Assembly: GCA_937891765.1 (NCBI GenBank)
Contig: CALAGQ010000083.1
Coordinates: forward strand, 1-57,270
Direction of reading: 5' to 3'
From: an uncultured Nitrospina sp.
GTDB lineage: Bacteria; Nitrospinota; Nitrospinia; Nitrospinales; VA-1
Length of the DNA: 57,270 nt
How positions within the stretch are numbered: position 1 is the stretch's first letter; each line of letters opens with the position of its first letter. Below the pieces are notes generated by a model that was not told where the DNA came from, ran no database searches, and saw only the letters and a program-made list of their open reading frames with translations. The position numbers and the translations under genes are program-made. Positions 7,766 to 16,984 of the stretch are shown piece by piece.

Positions 7766-9823
7766 TCAAAGCGATTCGATCAGCCCACGAATTTCTTTTT
7801 CCTTGGCTGGCAGAATGGGGGAATTGCTGAACCGGTGTTTTTCATAAAATTCCGTGACGCGGCGAATCAGATCGCGCTTGGCATCCGGCAGGCTGGCAAT
7901 AGATTGCAGAAATTCCCGCGCCGTCCAGGATGGATTTTTTACCAACCCCGATTTTTCCAACCGTCTCAACATATCCTGATAAAGCATGACTGAAAGAGGT
8001 GGGCGTGTGGAGAAGAAAAACCTGCCATAACGGCGCTTGGCGACGATGATAAATATCGCGGCCAGAATCAGAGCCAGAATCATCGGGCCGGACTTGCGCA
8101 CCTCCTTCGCCAGCGTATGCCAGTTCAGCAGGCTCTTGAATTTTAGTGTGATGTCGCGGCTACTGGTTCTGAAAAACTGGATGACCTCAACCTGATCATG
8201 TACGGAATAACGAATGACATATCGCTGCCAGTTCATTCTGAGATAGTCCAGAGATTTTGCTAGCGGGTGAAGCGAGCTTGGGTTGACGAGAGCGGGGTCG
8301 GGAGGAGTGGGATCATACACCGTCCAGCCTTTTCCCGGAATAAAAGCCTCGACCCAGGAGTGGGCGTGGTTTTGACGGATGATCAGGTAGTTCCCCCATT
8401 CGTTCCACTCAACCCCAACAAAACCGTTAACAAGGCGAGCGGGAACCCCTGCAGAACGGAGCAGGATGACCATAGCGGAAGCGAAATATTCACAATGGCC
8501 GGCTTTTCTTTCAAATAAAAAATGTTCCAACGCGGTTTTGTCAGGATTGTTCTCCATTTTCAGTGTGTACCTGAAATCGGCGAAATGATGCAAAATATTC
8601 TCTGCCTTTTCTTGGTCGGAGCGGGCGTTCCGGCTCAGGCTCTCGGCCAATTGTTGGGTTTTTGGCGAGATGTCAGGAAGCTGAAGAAACCGCTTTGGAA
8701 ACAGGAGCGGTTCAGGTTCGGGCATGTCGAGATTGTAGCTGATGCCGGGGTTTGAAATATCCGAAATCAGTGTGTATTTTCTCGGGCCCGACCGGGTATC
8801 GCCAGTTTTAAACACGAAATGTTTATCCATCTGTAGATGAATGAAATTGCCATCCATGAACAGAGGTACCCCGTGTGTGAAAAGGTAAGGGGCGTCGAAC
8901 GATTCCATATAAACATTTTGTTGCACCACCTCGGTTGGGTTAGATACCTTAAACATGTTGAGTCCCATTCCGGGACGGTTACGGGCTTCAAATTCTGTGC
9001 CCAAGGTGGAGGCCCAGGTTCTGCCGTCGTAATGGTCCAGCACCACCCCTCGCCATAAAATTCGGGATTTCGGCTTATAATTTTTTCCGCCCTGCGTGTA
9101 TTCCACCCGCATGACTACTGCCGGATTAGATTTGATTTTTCCGACATCCCCCAAAGTAACTGTGTCGGAAAATCCGGTGATGGGAGAAGAGTGGGTATTC
9201 AGAGAGAGGAAGCCGAGTCCGAACCGGGGAAAGGAAATGAAGATCACGGCGGTCATGGCAAAACTGAGAATAATAAGACCCGAAGACCACGCCATCAGGG
9301 CGGAGCCCGGCTTTTCGCTTTTCCCTGCGGGTTTGAAATCGGCAGGGGGACTTTTGCTTCCGACGCGCTCCGCCATTAGGGTATAAAAAATCAGGCACCA
9401 GCTTAAGATCAGGTAAAAGCAGAGAAAGATCACGCCGAAGGCCAGGCTTTGCTGGAAAATGGCGCCAACCAGCAAGCAGACGATGGCTATGAGGTAACCG
9501 TATAAATAATCGTTAAACTCCGATTTAAAGATGAACCGGGCGAATATCAGGTAAACCAGAAACCCGGCGACAAGGTCTAACAGGGGCAGGTTGAAGGCGA
9601 TGTATAAAAAAGGCAGCAGTAGAAAAACCCAGGTAGAGCCTAAAAACCGGGTTGCGGGCTGGAGTGGGATGCGTTCTGACTGTTCCAGAATAAAGCAGAG
9701 GATGATGCCAGCAGAAAATATCAGGGCGGACAGGGGAGAATAGATCTCGCTCAAAACCAGACAGGTCAGGGCCAGTCCGGCCAAAAGGTAATTGCAAATG
9801 AGAAATGCGGATTTAAGACTCAT
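7766..9823 (-). CDS. Transmembrane transglutaminase-like protein (DUF3488/TgpA type)
   Basis: 685 residues. About six hydrophobic segments fill residues 1-200 (DUF3488-type membrane part). A large outward domain follows with the transglutaminase core: C in KAGHCEYFASAMVILLRSAG, H in QNHAHSWVEAF and D in WTVYDPTPP form the Cys-His-Asp triad. One further membrane helix near 580-600 precedes a C-terminal DUF4129-like helical tail (YQDMLRRLEKSGL...TAREFL). This architecture matches TgpA/YebA proteins, which are inner-membrane enzymes with a periplasmic active site, usually next to a MoxR ATPase and a DUF58 protein; neither partner is here. It converges on the nirK-like gene with 13 bases between stops. 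Confidence 0.88.
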   Translation of the reverse strand: MSLKSAFLICNYLLAGLALTCLVLSEIYSPLSALIFSAGIILCFILEQSERIPLQPATRFLGSTWVFLLLPFLYIAFNLPLLDLVAGFLVYLIFARFIFKSEFNDYLYGYLIAIVCLLVGAIFQQSLAFGVIFLCFYLILSWCLIFYTLMAERVGSKSPPADFKPAGKSEKPGSALMAWSSGLIILSFAMTAVIFISFPRFGLGFLSLNTHSSPITGFSDTVTLGDVGKIKSNPAVVMRVEYTQGGKNYKPKSRILWRGVVLDHYDGRTWASTLGTEFEARNRPGMGLNMFKVSNPTEVVQQNVYMESFDAPYLFTHGVPLFMDGNFIHLQMDKHFVFKTGDTRSGPRKYTLISDISNPGISYNLDMPEPEPLLFPKRFLQLPDISPKTQQLAESLSRNARSDQEKAENILHHFADFRYTLKMENNPDKTALEHFLFERKAGHCEYFASAMVILLRSAGVPARLVNGFVGVEWNEWGNYLIIRQNHAHSWVEAFIPGKGWTVYDPTPPDPALVNPSSLHPLAKSLDYLRMNWQRYVIRYSVHDQVEVIQFFRTSSRDITLKFKSLLNWHTLAKEVRKSGPMILALILAAIFIIVAKRRYGRFFFSTRPPLSVMLYQDMLRRLEKSGLVKNPSWTAREFLQSIASLPDAKRDLIRRVTEFYEKHRFSNSPILPAKEKEIRGLIESL

Positions 9824-9964
9824 GACATTTATTGAGACTTTCCCGGCAACCTGTTAGAATGCGTCCCTTAAAAATCATCTCGATTGAATCATGTCTCCCG
9901 GCGAGGCACTGAGAAAAACCGGGATTCATAGATCTGATTATTATCCCTTTTTTTTGGAGGTTTC

Positions 9965-10519
9965 ATGAATTTTTTTGTTAAAGGAATTGCCGCAGGGCTG
10001 ATGGGTGTCCTGATGACGGGAACGGCGGCACAGTCTGGTGAAATTGCAGTGATCGAAACGACGCTTGGAAACATTGAGCTGGAGTTTCTGAATGATAAGG
10101 CACCGGGGCATGTCAAAAACTTTAAAGACCTGGCCAACAAAGGTTTTTATGATGGCACTACGTTCCATCGGGTGATTCCCGGTTTTATGATTCAGGGCGG
10201 AGACCCCAACACCAAGAGTGATGACCGTTCCACGCATGGAATGGGGGGGCCGGGCTATACCATTAAAGCGGAATTCAGCAGCACGCCGCATACAAGGGGC
10301 GTTCTATCGATGGCGCGGTCTCAGGACCCTGACAGTGCCGGTTCGCAGTTTTTCGTTGTTGTTAAAGACTCATCTTTTCTGGACAACCAGTACACCGTTT
10401 TTGGCCGGGTGACTAAGGGAATGGACGTCGTCGACAAGATCGTCAGCGTACCGCGTGATTCCCGGGATAACCCCGACGAAAAAGTGGAAATGAAGTCCGT
10501 TAAAATTGTTAACCAATAG
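9965..10519 (+). CDS. Exported cyclophilin-type peptidyl-prolyl isomerase
   Basis: 184 residues. A short signal peptide is followed by a complete cyclophilin core beginning IAVIETTLGNIELEF. Conserved active-site segments are present: TTFHRVIPGFMIQGGD (Arg, Phe, Gln), GVLSMARSQDPDSAGSQFFV and the terminal FGRVTKGMDVVDKI. The ribosome site TTGGAGG lies 6 bases before the ATG. It should catalyse proline isomerisation in the periplasm during protein folding. It is followed after 31 bases by a DUF4325 protein, probably on the same transcript. Confidence 0.93.
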   Translation: MNFFVKGIAAGLMGVLMTGTAAQSGEIAVIETTLGNIELEFLNDKAPGHVKNFKDLANKGFYDGTTFHRVIPGFMIQGGDPNTKSDDRSTHGMGGPGYTIKAEFSSTPHTRGVLSMARSQDPDSAGSQFFVVVKDSSFLDNQYTVFGRVTKGMDVVDKIVSVPRDSRDNPDEKVEMKSVKIVNQ

Positions 10520-10550
10520 GGGAAAGCACTCCCGTTAGGACAGGATAAAT

Positions 10551-10901
10551 ATGGAAGACGAATTCAAAATCAATCTTTATGAAATAATGGGCACCTCAAC
10601 TCCGGCGGGAAGAACGTCGGAGGAGGGGGGGCCTGCTGGGGATACGATCAGAAACCTCATCCATGAAAACTGGGATAAGTACGAAAAAGTTTCTGTCTAT
10701 TTTGAGGGTGTGGTGCAGATGACTCGGCCTTTTGTGGACGAGGCGTTTGGCAAGCTGCTTGAAAACCACTCACTGGATGAGTTTAACCAGAAACTGTATT
10801 TCCCGGATGCTAACGATCGTACTGTCAAAAGTTTGAATGAGGCGATCAAGCTCAGGTTGAAAATCATCAAAACTCAGGAAGAAAGACGGAGCCAAGCCTG
10901 A
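10551..10901 (+). CDS. STAS-like DUF4325 domain protein
   Basis: 116 residues, no signal peptide. The middle reads VSVYFEGVVQMTRPFVDEAFGKLL, which matches the DUF4325 (STAS-like) pattern V-x-F-x-G-V-x-x-x-T-x-x-F-x-D-E-x-F-G-x-L. Proteins of this kind are usually small partners of histidine-kinase-like ATPases or regulators, but no kinase lies nearby. The N-terminal 35 residues are Gly/Thr-rich and unlike the family. It converges on the DJ-1-like gene with 24 bases between stops. Confidence 0.7.
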   Translation: MEDEFKINLYEIMGTSTPAGRTSEEGGPAGDTIRNLIHENWDKYEKVSVYFEGVVQMTRPFVDEAFGKLLENHSLDEFNQKLYFPDANDRTVKSLNEAIKLRLKIIKTQEERRSQA

Positions 10902-10925
10902 GAAGAGGTGGGGAAGGTTTGCCGT

Positions 10926-11528
10926 TTATTTGAAGGGCGTTTTTGCCACTTCTTCTATGAAGAGGTCGAGAAAAGCAGGAACAGCACTTGCGTCCCGCAC
11001 CGTGAAAATGCGCTCGGAGGCGGTCATCGGCTCATCCACCAGAATGGCTTTGGAATCTTCCAGTTCTGCGATGGCTTTTGTGTTGCCGGGTTCGGTGGTG
11101 ACTTCGAGGCTTTGCAGGAGCCCGGCTTTCCCAAGGCAGGGAACAGCGCTACCGATGGCCGCAATAACCATCTGGGAACGGTAGCGGTCGTTGATTAGAA
11201 GTCGTAGAAGTTCATCTTTCCACAGATAGGATCTGGCCCCATTCCCTCCTATTACAATAACGCCGTGAAAAACCCCTTTGATCTGGCGCACTCCTTTACC
11301 GGCGGAAACATAACTGTCGCCGGTGATGCCTTCTATCGCGTCAACAATCAAAACATCTGGGGTGGTTTTGCCACCCTTCATTCCGACCGCATCTTTCAAC
11401 TTGTTGGAGGCCACTAAGACCGTGGCTCCTTCCGCATTCATGGATTCGAGAATTGGATCGAATTCGCTCTCCATGTAATAGTCTTTGGGGATGACGATCA
11501 GTATGTTTTTGCCAGCGAGTCGTTCCAT
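10926..11528 (-). CDS. DJ-1/PfpI-superfamily protein lacking the usual nucleophile
   Basis: 200 residues with the class I glutamine-amidotransferase-like fold: ILIVIPKDYYMESEFDPI at the start, G-V-F-H-G-V-I-V-I-G-G-N-G in the middle and V-I-A-A-I-G-S-A-V at the nucleophile elbow. The elbow normally reads A-I-C-x-A; here residue 126 is Gly, and the nearest Cys is 131 (A-V-P-C-L). Glyoxalase or protease chemistry through that Cys is therefore unlikely unless Cys131 takes over. The catalytic-helper Glu near the N-terminus (E20 or E22) may be kept. A GAAGGA ribosome site precedes the ATG at 11528. Role unknown; cytoplasmic. Confidence 0.75.
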   Translation of the reverse strand: MERLAGKNILIVIPKDYYMESEFDPILESMNAEGATVLVASNKLKDAVGMKGGKTTPDVLIVDAIEGITGDSYVSAGKGVRQIKGVFHGVIVIGGNGARSYLWKDELLRLLINDRYRSQMVIAAIGSAVPCLGKAGLLQSLEVTTEPGNTKAIAELEDSKAILVDEPMTASERIFTVRDASAVPAFLDLFIEEVAKTPFK

Positions 11529-11629
11529 ATTTCTTTTTCCTTCAAATAGAAAAGCCTGCCCTCTAACGAGGGAGGCAAATTGTAAAAGTTTTCGAGCAAA
11601 GAGTTTACTCGGCTTAACGGGCCAATGTC

Positions 11630-13552
11630 CTATTCCTTCGGGCGTGGCCCGGAGTGGTCGAGGGAAATGGGGGCGTTGTTCGGATTCTCAAGATCCAAGT
11701 CTAGCACAAAGCGGTACAGGAAAAACTCGTTTTTTACCAGTATGCGTTGGGCGTGGCGGGCCAGAAAATTTTTCAGGATACCCCTTTCCCCCGGTGACAA
11801 TGCCGAGTATTCCCCAAAAACAAACTTATTGTTGAACAGGATATGGGTGATGCCCATGGACTTCAACCGGTTGATGATATCCCCCGCATAAACTTCTTCG
11901 TCGATGATTTTTTTCAACGTATGGGCTTCAAAAATAGAATCGCTCAAAAAGGGTTTGTCCATTAGGAAGCCCAGGTTTCTCATGTAGACCAGTAATATTT
12001 TTTCATCTCGCTCGACGATGTGATTGGCGGACAGGTAGACCGGATAAGCCGGGATTTGCCGCATTAGAAAAGGCTCCCGGCTTTCTTTCTGGAAGATATA
12101 GGGCAAGGGTTGAATCTTCGCCCAGCTTTTTGCGATCAGGAAAGTGTTGAATATGAGCGCAAGCACCAGGATTGCGAGCAGAAAGTTTTTTTCTTTTTTC
12201 CTAACGGTGCTTTTTTGTGAGGAAAACAATTCTTCCAGTCCTTGTATCGACAAAATGGCGAGAAAAGCGAAAGGGGTGCTCAGAAAACGGGCCTGCTGGG
12301 TTTGGGTGAACCAGAACACCATGAGTATTAAAAATGTGACGACCATAGGCATCGATTGCCTCCGAAGTCCAAACAGAGCGGGAAGTAGCAGGAGATAAAG
12401 AATGCCGATCTGGCCATCAAATTTAAGGGAATGGGGCTGGCCGAAAAACGTCAGGTTGATGGGCAACAATAAAAAGTCCAGAATTCCATGTCCCATTCCG
12501 TAGGAAGAAAAATATTGGAAATGTTGCAGGGAGCGTGTGATGTCCCAATTCATTCCATCTTCCCCGCCAAAAAATGTCATGAAAAAAGGGGCGAGAGGAT
12601 TTCCGGTGAAAAAATAATTCCTCCCCCACCAAGGCAAGATAAAAAGCAGGGTTCCCAGTGCAAAGATAAAACATTTTCCAAAAACTTTTTTTGTAGACGT
12701 CTCGCCTTGCAGGGCAACGCCGAGTAATGCCATGGGTAAGACGATTACAGCAGAGAGTTTGGTGGCCAAGGCTGTCCCCGCGAACACGGTCATCAGGTAA
12801 AACCAGCCGGTCTGTTTTCGGCTTCGCCAATTCTCCCAGGCGTAGAAGGCCATAAAGACATACGCCGCTGCCTGCAGGTCCACATAGGCGGAGTAGGCCA
12901 CAGTGAAAAAAGCGGGAGTCGAAAGAAACATTGCCGGAACCAGAAGTGCGTAAGTTGCAGAACCTTTTTGCCGGTAATACTGGTGCAGGGCGACAAGAAG
13001 CAGGAAAACGATTTCCAACCCTGTCAACTGAGCTAAGTGATCCGTTCCCAATGCCAGGGCAAACAGGTACAGCATCTCCATATGCTGTGAATAAAATGAA
13101 AAGATATTGTTCGGCAGGTTGATGATGCCACCTGCTTCAAGGAATGCTTTAGGCACCGCCAGATGGTAAACCAGAGTGTCGATGGCAAATGCCGGGGCCA
13201 GAGCGAGACTCAATGACAAGAGAACAAGAACTCCTAAAATAATCTGGATAGAAGTTTTTAACGGAGATAAAGGAAAAAAAACTGTTTTGAATTCCCATGA
13301 CTTCCACTCTCTAAGAGAACTCAGTCCGGATGTAAGCAGGATGACCAGCACGACCCAGCATGTTGAAGAAGAAACTTGACCGATAAATGCCAGGCCGGTT
13401 ACCAGCACCGAGGTGATGACCGAACCTAAAGCAGAGGAAAAAACAAAGGCTTCAGCAGAGCTGGTAAAATTCAAATGCCATAATTTTTGGGTGACGGTTC
13501 TCCCGACACTCAGAAACGCCAGCATGATGAGAAGGAATAAAAGGGCATCCAT
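11630..13552 (-). CDS. Multi-spanning membrane glycosyltransferase-like protein (PMT/ArnT-like)
   Basis: 640 residues with about 12-13 hydrophobic helices and a soluble C-terminal part of roughly 130 residues. The first loop carries the D-T-L-V-Y-H-L-A-V-P-K-A segment, resembling the acidic/His first external loop of GT-C fold enzymes (PMT, ArnT, EpsG-like), which use polyprenyl-phosphate sugars on the outer face of the inner membrane. A second loop (HMEMLYLFALALGTDHLAQL) supports the same class. The target glycan or protein cannot be told. It stands alone between the DJ-1-like and KamA-like genes on the same strand, with a 101-base gap downstream. Confidence 0.7.
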   Translation of the reverse strand: MDALLFLLIMLAFLSVGRTVTQKLWHLNFTSSAEAFVFSSALGSVITSVLVTGLAFIGQVSSSTCWVVLVILLTSGLSSLREWKSWEFKTVFFPLSPLKTSIQIILGVLVLLSLSLALAPAFAIDTLVYHLAVPKAFLEAGGIINLPNNIFSFYSQHMEMLYLFALALGTDHLAQLTGLEIVFLLLVALHQYYRQKGSATYALLVPAMFLSTPAFFTVAYSAYVDLQAAAYVFMAFYAWENWRSRKQTGWFYLMTVFAGTALATKLSAVIVLPMALLGVALQGETSTKKVFGKCFIFALGTLLFILPWWGRNYFFTGNPLAPFFMTFFGGEDGMNWDITRSLQHFQYFSSYGMGHGILDFLLLPINLTFFGQPHSLKFDGQIGILYLLLLPALFGLRRQSMPMVVTFLILMVFWFTQTQQARFLSTPFAFLAILSIQGLEELFSSQKSTVRKKEKNFLLAILVLALIFNTFLIAKSWAKIQPLPYIFQKESREPFLMRQIPAYPVYLSANHIVERDEKILLVYMRNLGFLMDKPFLSDSIFEAHTLKKIIDEEVYAGDIINRLKSMGITHILFNNKFVFGEYSALSPGERGILKNFLARHAQRILVKNEFFLYRFVLDLDLENPNNAPISLDHSGPRPKE

Positions 13553-13626
13553 TTTAAGGAAATGAATAGAGGGTTTTTATAATGGGCAGGTTATGGTTTT
13601 CTTGTTTCAGGCGTGGACCTCAAGAT

Positions 13627-14790
13627 TCAGAGGCAACCGACTTTAGCTGTTTCGGAAAACAAGGAAAATTCATCCAGTGCTTCATGGTAATCATCAAACC
13701 AGCAGGCCTCGGGGTTTCTGTAAAAGGCCAGAAACCGGGCGTCGTTGCCATTTTCTGCGGCACGGGCATACTTGAAAAAAATCTGGTCTTCGGACATTCC
13801 GATCACTTCAATTTTACCAGACTCATGCGACATGACCAGGCGGGCACGCTTGGCCAGACCTGAGCAAAGAGTTTTGGCTTTTTCAAATATTTCGTAACCA
13901 CGCTCAACCGGCACAGAATAAGTTTCGTTGCCCAGAGTGGGGCGGCACAGAAAAAGATAATACGGCGGAACGCCAATATAAGAAAGTTTGGAAAACAAAT
14001 CGGCAAGCACCTGAGGGTCATCGTTGACACCTTGCACCAACGGGGTCTGGTTGACGAGTAAAACTCCTGACTGCATCAGCAGGTTCAGCCCTTCAATGGC
14101 TTCGGGGGTGAGCTCCCTCGGGTGATTGAAATGTGCCATGACGTAGATTTTCTTTTCGTTCGTGCTATAGGTTTTGAACATTTCCAGCAAAGACGGGTCG
14201 TTCAAAATTCTGAAAGGATTGAACGCCGGAACCTTGGTGCCGATACGAATGATCTGGACATGGTCAATCTCGCGAAGCTGCTTGATGATGGGTTCGAGCT
14301 TGCTGGTGGACATGACCAGAGGATCGCCCCCGGTCAATAGTACATTATTGATCTGCTTGTTATTTTTGATGTACTCCACTCCCTCAGAGATGTCTTTGGT
14401 CACCTCGTCGTTTTCATTCATGAACAGGCGTTTGCGAAAACAGAATCGGCAATAGGCGGCGCAAACCTCGTTGACCAAAAGCAGGGCAGTGGAGGCGTAT
14501 TTATGCTCCAGGCCGCGAACTTTGGTGTATTTTTCTTCGTTGGAGGCATCCAGTTGGCCCCATTCGTTGAGCTCCTGAATATCTGGCATGATGATCCGTT
14601 TGATCGGATCATTGGGATCGCCCCAATCAATCAGGGACTGATAATAATCATTGGTGCGGAATACAAATTTATCGTTAACTTTCTGCAGTTCCCGCTTCTC
14701 GGATTCGGTCAGCTGGGGAATCTGGTCCAGTTTGGTTAAATATTTAGGTTTTTTCTTATCGGGATTGAGGTGTTTAAATAAAACATTCAT
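13627..14790 (-). CDS. Lysine 2,3-aminomutase family radical SAM enzyme (KamA-like)
   Basis: 387 residues. The radical SAM cluster ligands are C110, C114 and C117 (CAAYCRFCFRKR), followed by the KamA-type RLFMNENDE segment and the PLP/SAM region VLLTGGDPLVMS. LVNQTPLVQGVNDD and PYYLFLCRP are further family marks. Family members interconvert alpha- and beta-lysine (for the osmolyte N-acetyl-beta-lysine or EF-P modification) or act on other amino acids; no AblB acetyltransferase or EpmA is adjacent, so substrate is open. Start ATG 14790 has an excellent ribosome site, GGAGG, 6 bases away. Confidence 0.88.
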   Translation of the reverse strand: MNVLFKHLNPDKKKPKYLTKLDQIPQLTESEKRELQKVNDKFVFRTNDYYQSLIDWGDPNDPIKRIIMPDIQELNEWGQLDASNEEKYTKVRGLEHKYASTALLLVNEVCAAYCRFCFRKRLFMNENDEVTKDISEGVEYIKNNKQINNVLLTGGDPLVMSTSKLEPIIKQLREIDHVQIIRIGTKVPAFNPFRILNDPSLLEMFKTYSTNEKKIYVMAHFNHPRELTPEAIEGLNLLMQSGVLLVNQTPLVQGVNDDPQVLADLFSKLSYIGVPPYYLFLCRPTLGNETYSVPVERGYEIFEKAKTLCSGLAKRARLVMSHESGKIEVIGMSEDQIFFKYARAAENGNDARFLAFYRNPEACWFDDYHEALDEFSLFSETAKVGCL

Positions 14791-15333
14791 CCGTCACCTC
14801 CAAATAAAACAATTAATATTTTACAACTTACTGATATCTGGCGAGTTTTCTAAACCAGAACATCTCGGCCCGCCACTTCCTAAAGATAAAAAATCCCCGT
14901 ACTTCTCAAGTTGAAAAGCTGTGAGGACACTTGTATTGGGGGGGGATTATTTGAAGAAGACCTTTGAAAGCAATGACTTTTTTCTATGAACCAAGAGAAA
15001 GGCCCCCTCAATACAGACTGTTTTGAGGCCCCATATCAGGCCATCGTCGCGATAGCCAAATTCCAAGAACGCTGAAACCATGAAATTCTCAATTAATCTT
15101 GGCTATGGTCTAGATCATACGTGAATGAGGCAGGGCTATCAAGAGAAATTGCCTCGATGCCAGGGTATGGAACCCTGCAATTATAAAATTACTTCTAGCT
15201 TTTCAATAGATTAAAGCGCTCGTCGAAAAAATGGGACAACGCCTGTGATTTGATCTGAAACGAAGAAAAAAGTATTGGGTTTTCGACGAATGCCAAGGCC
15301 CGCCCCGGGCGTTTTTAGCCCGGGAATTTTCTG
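14791..15333. other. Gene-free stretch upstream of cytochrome c
   Basis: No supported gene. It holds a run of nine G (14939-14947 region), a hairpin GGCCCCCTCAA / TTGAGGCCCC (15001-15011 with 15023-15032) without a T run, and a GC-rich palindrome CCCGGGC / GCCCGGG (about 15304-15324) directly upstream of a strong promoter. The palindrome could be an operator or the end of an unannotated short transcript. Confidence 0.5.
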
Positions 15334-15361
15334 TTGACAGGGTATTGGAATGGACTATAAT
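15334..15361 (+). promoter_or_regulatory. Sigma70-type promoter of the cytochrome c gene
   Basis: A perfect TTGACA (15334-15339) and perfect TATAAT (15356-15361) are separated by 16 bases. Transcription would start near 15368, leaving a leader of about 185 bases before the cytochrome ATG at 15552. Consensus quality suggests high constitutive expression. Confidence 0.8.
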
Positions 15362-15551
15362 GCGATGCTCTTTTTTCAAATGCGAATATTTGCGCACGCA
15401 ATTTACAGGCGAAGGCTTAAGGCTTTGAATTTTTAGACTTTCCGCTCGCATGCCTTGGGCCCAGTTGGTAATAATTTGGTAAGTCAGACCCGATTTTAAG
15501 GTTGGAGTGATAGTTTCAGGTTCAATTCACAATTTAAGAGGAGATTGTTTG

Positions 15552-15989
15552 ATGAAAAAGGCTTTGATACTGAGTGTGATGGTTATTTTCAGTCTGGTTG
15601 CAGTGAACTCTTCGTTTGCTGCAGGTGCCGCATGTCCGCAACCGCGGAAAACCAAAGCAGCACCGGGTGGTGTTGCTGGCAAAGATGAGACCGGGAAAGC
15701 GGATGCGGCTAATGGTGAAGCGATTTACACCAAGAAAGCCAAGCCGATGGCTTGTAAAATGTGTCATGGTGACAAGGGCGATGGCGGCGGAAAACTGGGT
15801 AAAGCCCTGAAACCTGCTCCGCGTAACTTCACCTGTGCGGAAACCATGAAAGATGTTTCCGCTGGTCAGATGTTCCATGTCATCAAAAATGGTTCTAAAG
15901 GAACCGGTATGGTGGCTCATGGTAAAACTTTGAAAGACAAAGAAATCTGGGATGTTGTTAAATACATCCGCAGCACCTTTGTAAAATAA
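15552..15989 (+). CDS. Monohaem periplasmic cytochrome c
   Basis: 145 residues with a signal peptide ending S-S-F-A-A. The single haem site is C68-K-M-C-H72 (ACKMCHGDKGDGGG), and the later G-T-G-M-V-A-H-G supplies the probable axial Met. The fold is a class I cytochrome c (PF13442 type), with the terminal helix EIWDVVKYIRS. A linker rich in Lys, Gly and Ala (about 30-52) separates signal and haem domain. The ATG at 15552 was chosen because AGAGGAGA lies 7 bases before it. With its consensus promoter and strong terminator this is a monocistronic, probably abundant electron carrier, plausibly receiving electrons from a periplasmic dehydrogenase such as nitrite oxidoreductase (inference). Confidence 0.92.
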   Translation: MKKALILSVMVIFSLVAVNSSFAAGAACPQPRKTKAAPGGVAGKDETGKADAANGEAIYTKKAKPMACKMCHGDKGDGGGKLGKALKPAPRNFTCAETMKDVSAGQMFHVIKNGSKGTGMVAHGKTLKDKEIWDVVKYIRSTFVK

Positions 15990-16002
15990 GCATAGTTCCT
16001 TC

Positions 16003-16043
16003 AAAAGGGGTGAGCCGCGAAAGCGGTTCACCCCTTTTTTTTT
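16003..16043 (+). terminator. Rho-independent terminator after cytochrome c
   Basis: Sixteen-base stem AAAAGGGGTGAGCCGC (16003-16018) with GCGGTTCACCCCTTTT (16023-16038), one mismatch or wobble, a GAAA tetraloop and a T run to 16043. Confidence 0.93.
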
Positions 16044-16105
16044 GCCATTTTTTCCGGATCTGGCAGCTATAATAAACCCGACTTAATTCTTCGCCGGAGA
16101 CTTCC

Positions 16106-16984
16106 TTGTCCATCCGTCCCCTGTTATTGCAAATTGTTCTTCTGCTCTGGTTTCCCCTTGCCTCCGAGGCGCAAACTTTAGGCAGTGCTGAAAATCCGCT
16201 TCGCATGATGTTCGTGCCTTCCGGCGATGCGCAGGTGATCCTGAAAGGTGGCCAGGAAATCGGCCAGCTCTTGCAAAATGTTACCGGGCTACATTTTAAA
16301 ACTTCGGTCGCCACCAGTTATGCGGCGGTCATAGAAGCGATGGGGGCAGGCAAGGTGGATATTGGCTGGCTGGCGACTTTCAGTTATGTTCTGGCACATG
16401 ATAAATATGGGGTGGAACTTTTACTGGTGGTGCAAAGGTTTGGCAGTCCGTTTTACCGGGGCCAGATCATGGTGCGGACCGACAGCGGCATTCAGGATCT
16501 GGCCGGACTGAAAGGAAAACGTTTCGCCTTTGTCGACCCGGCTTCCACATCCGGGCATTTGTATCCCAAAACTCTGCTTCTCTCGCAAGGGTTTGATCCT
16601 GAAAAGTTTTTTAAGAAAAATGTTTTTGTTGGCTCGCACAACGCCGTGGTTCTTTCCATATATAAAGGAGAGGTCGATGGCGGGGCGGCTTATGATGGTT
16701 CCCGTTCAGCGGTGGCGAAAACTTTTCCGGATGTGTTTGACAAGGTTAAGGTCATTGCATACACCAAAGAGATTCCCAACGACACGGTTTCTGTCCGCAA
16801 GGAACTGGCAGAGGATTTAAAAATAAAAATCCGTGAAGGACTTAAAAACATATCGCATTCGCCCAAGGGCAGTAAGATTCTCAAGAAACTGTATGGCATC
16901 AGTGGATTCACCGATCTCGATGGTTTGTTCGATCCGGTTCGGGAAGCGGGGCGTTTATTGAATTTGAACCTCGGTGACAAATGA
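16106..16984 (+). CDS. phnD: PhnD-type phosphonate/phosphite-binding periplasmic protein
   Basis: 292 residues with a signal peptide ending A-S-E-A. The mature chain has the PhnD family hallmarks: LRMMFVPSGDA, SYAAVIEAMGAGKVDIGWL, LAGLKGKRFAFVDPASTSGHLYP and NDTVSVRKEL. It would capture an organophosphonate, phosphite or related anion for an ABC importer. The start is TTG at 16106, preceded by GGAG at a 6-base distance. It overlaps phnC by four bases (ATGA at 16981-16984), so the two are translationally coupled. No permease gene follows, which is unusual for a phn uptake operon. Some PhnD relatives instead serve as sensors or bind other ligands. Confidence 0.88.
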   Translation: MSIRPLLLQIVLLLWFPLASEAQTLGSAENPLRMMFVPSGDAQVILKGGQEIGQLLQNVTGLHFKTSVATSYAAVIEAMGAGKVDIGWLATFSYVLAHDKYGVELLLVVQRFGSPFYRGQIMVRTDSGIQDLAGLKGKRFAFVDPASTSGHLYPKTLLLSQGFDPEKFFKKNVFVGSHNAVVLSIYKGEVDGGAAYDGSRSAVAKTFPDVFDKVKVIAYTKEIPNDTVSVRKELAEDLKIKIREGLKNISHSPKGSKILKKLYGISGFTDLDGLFDPVREAGRLLNLNLGDK

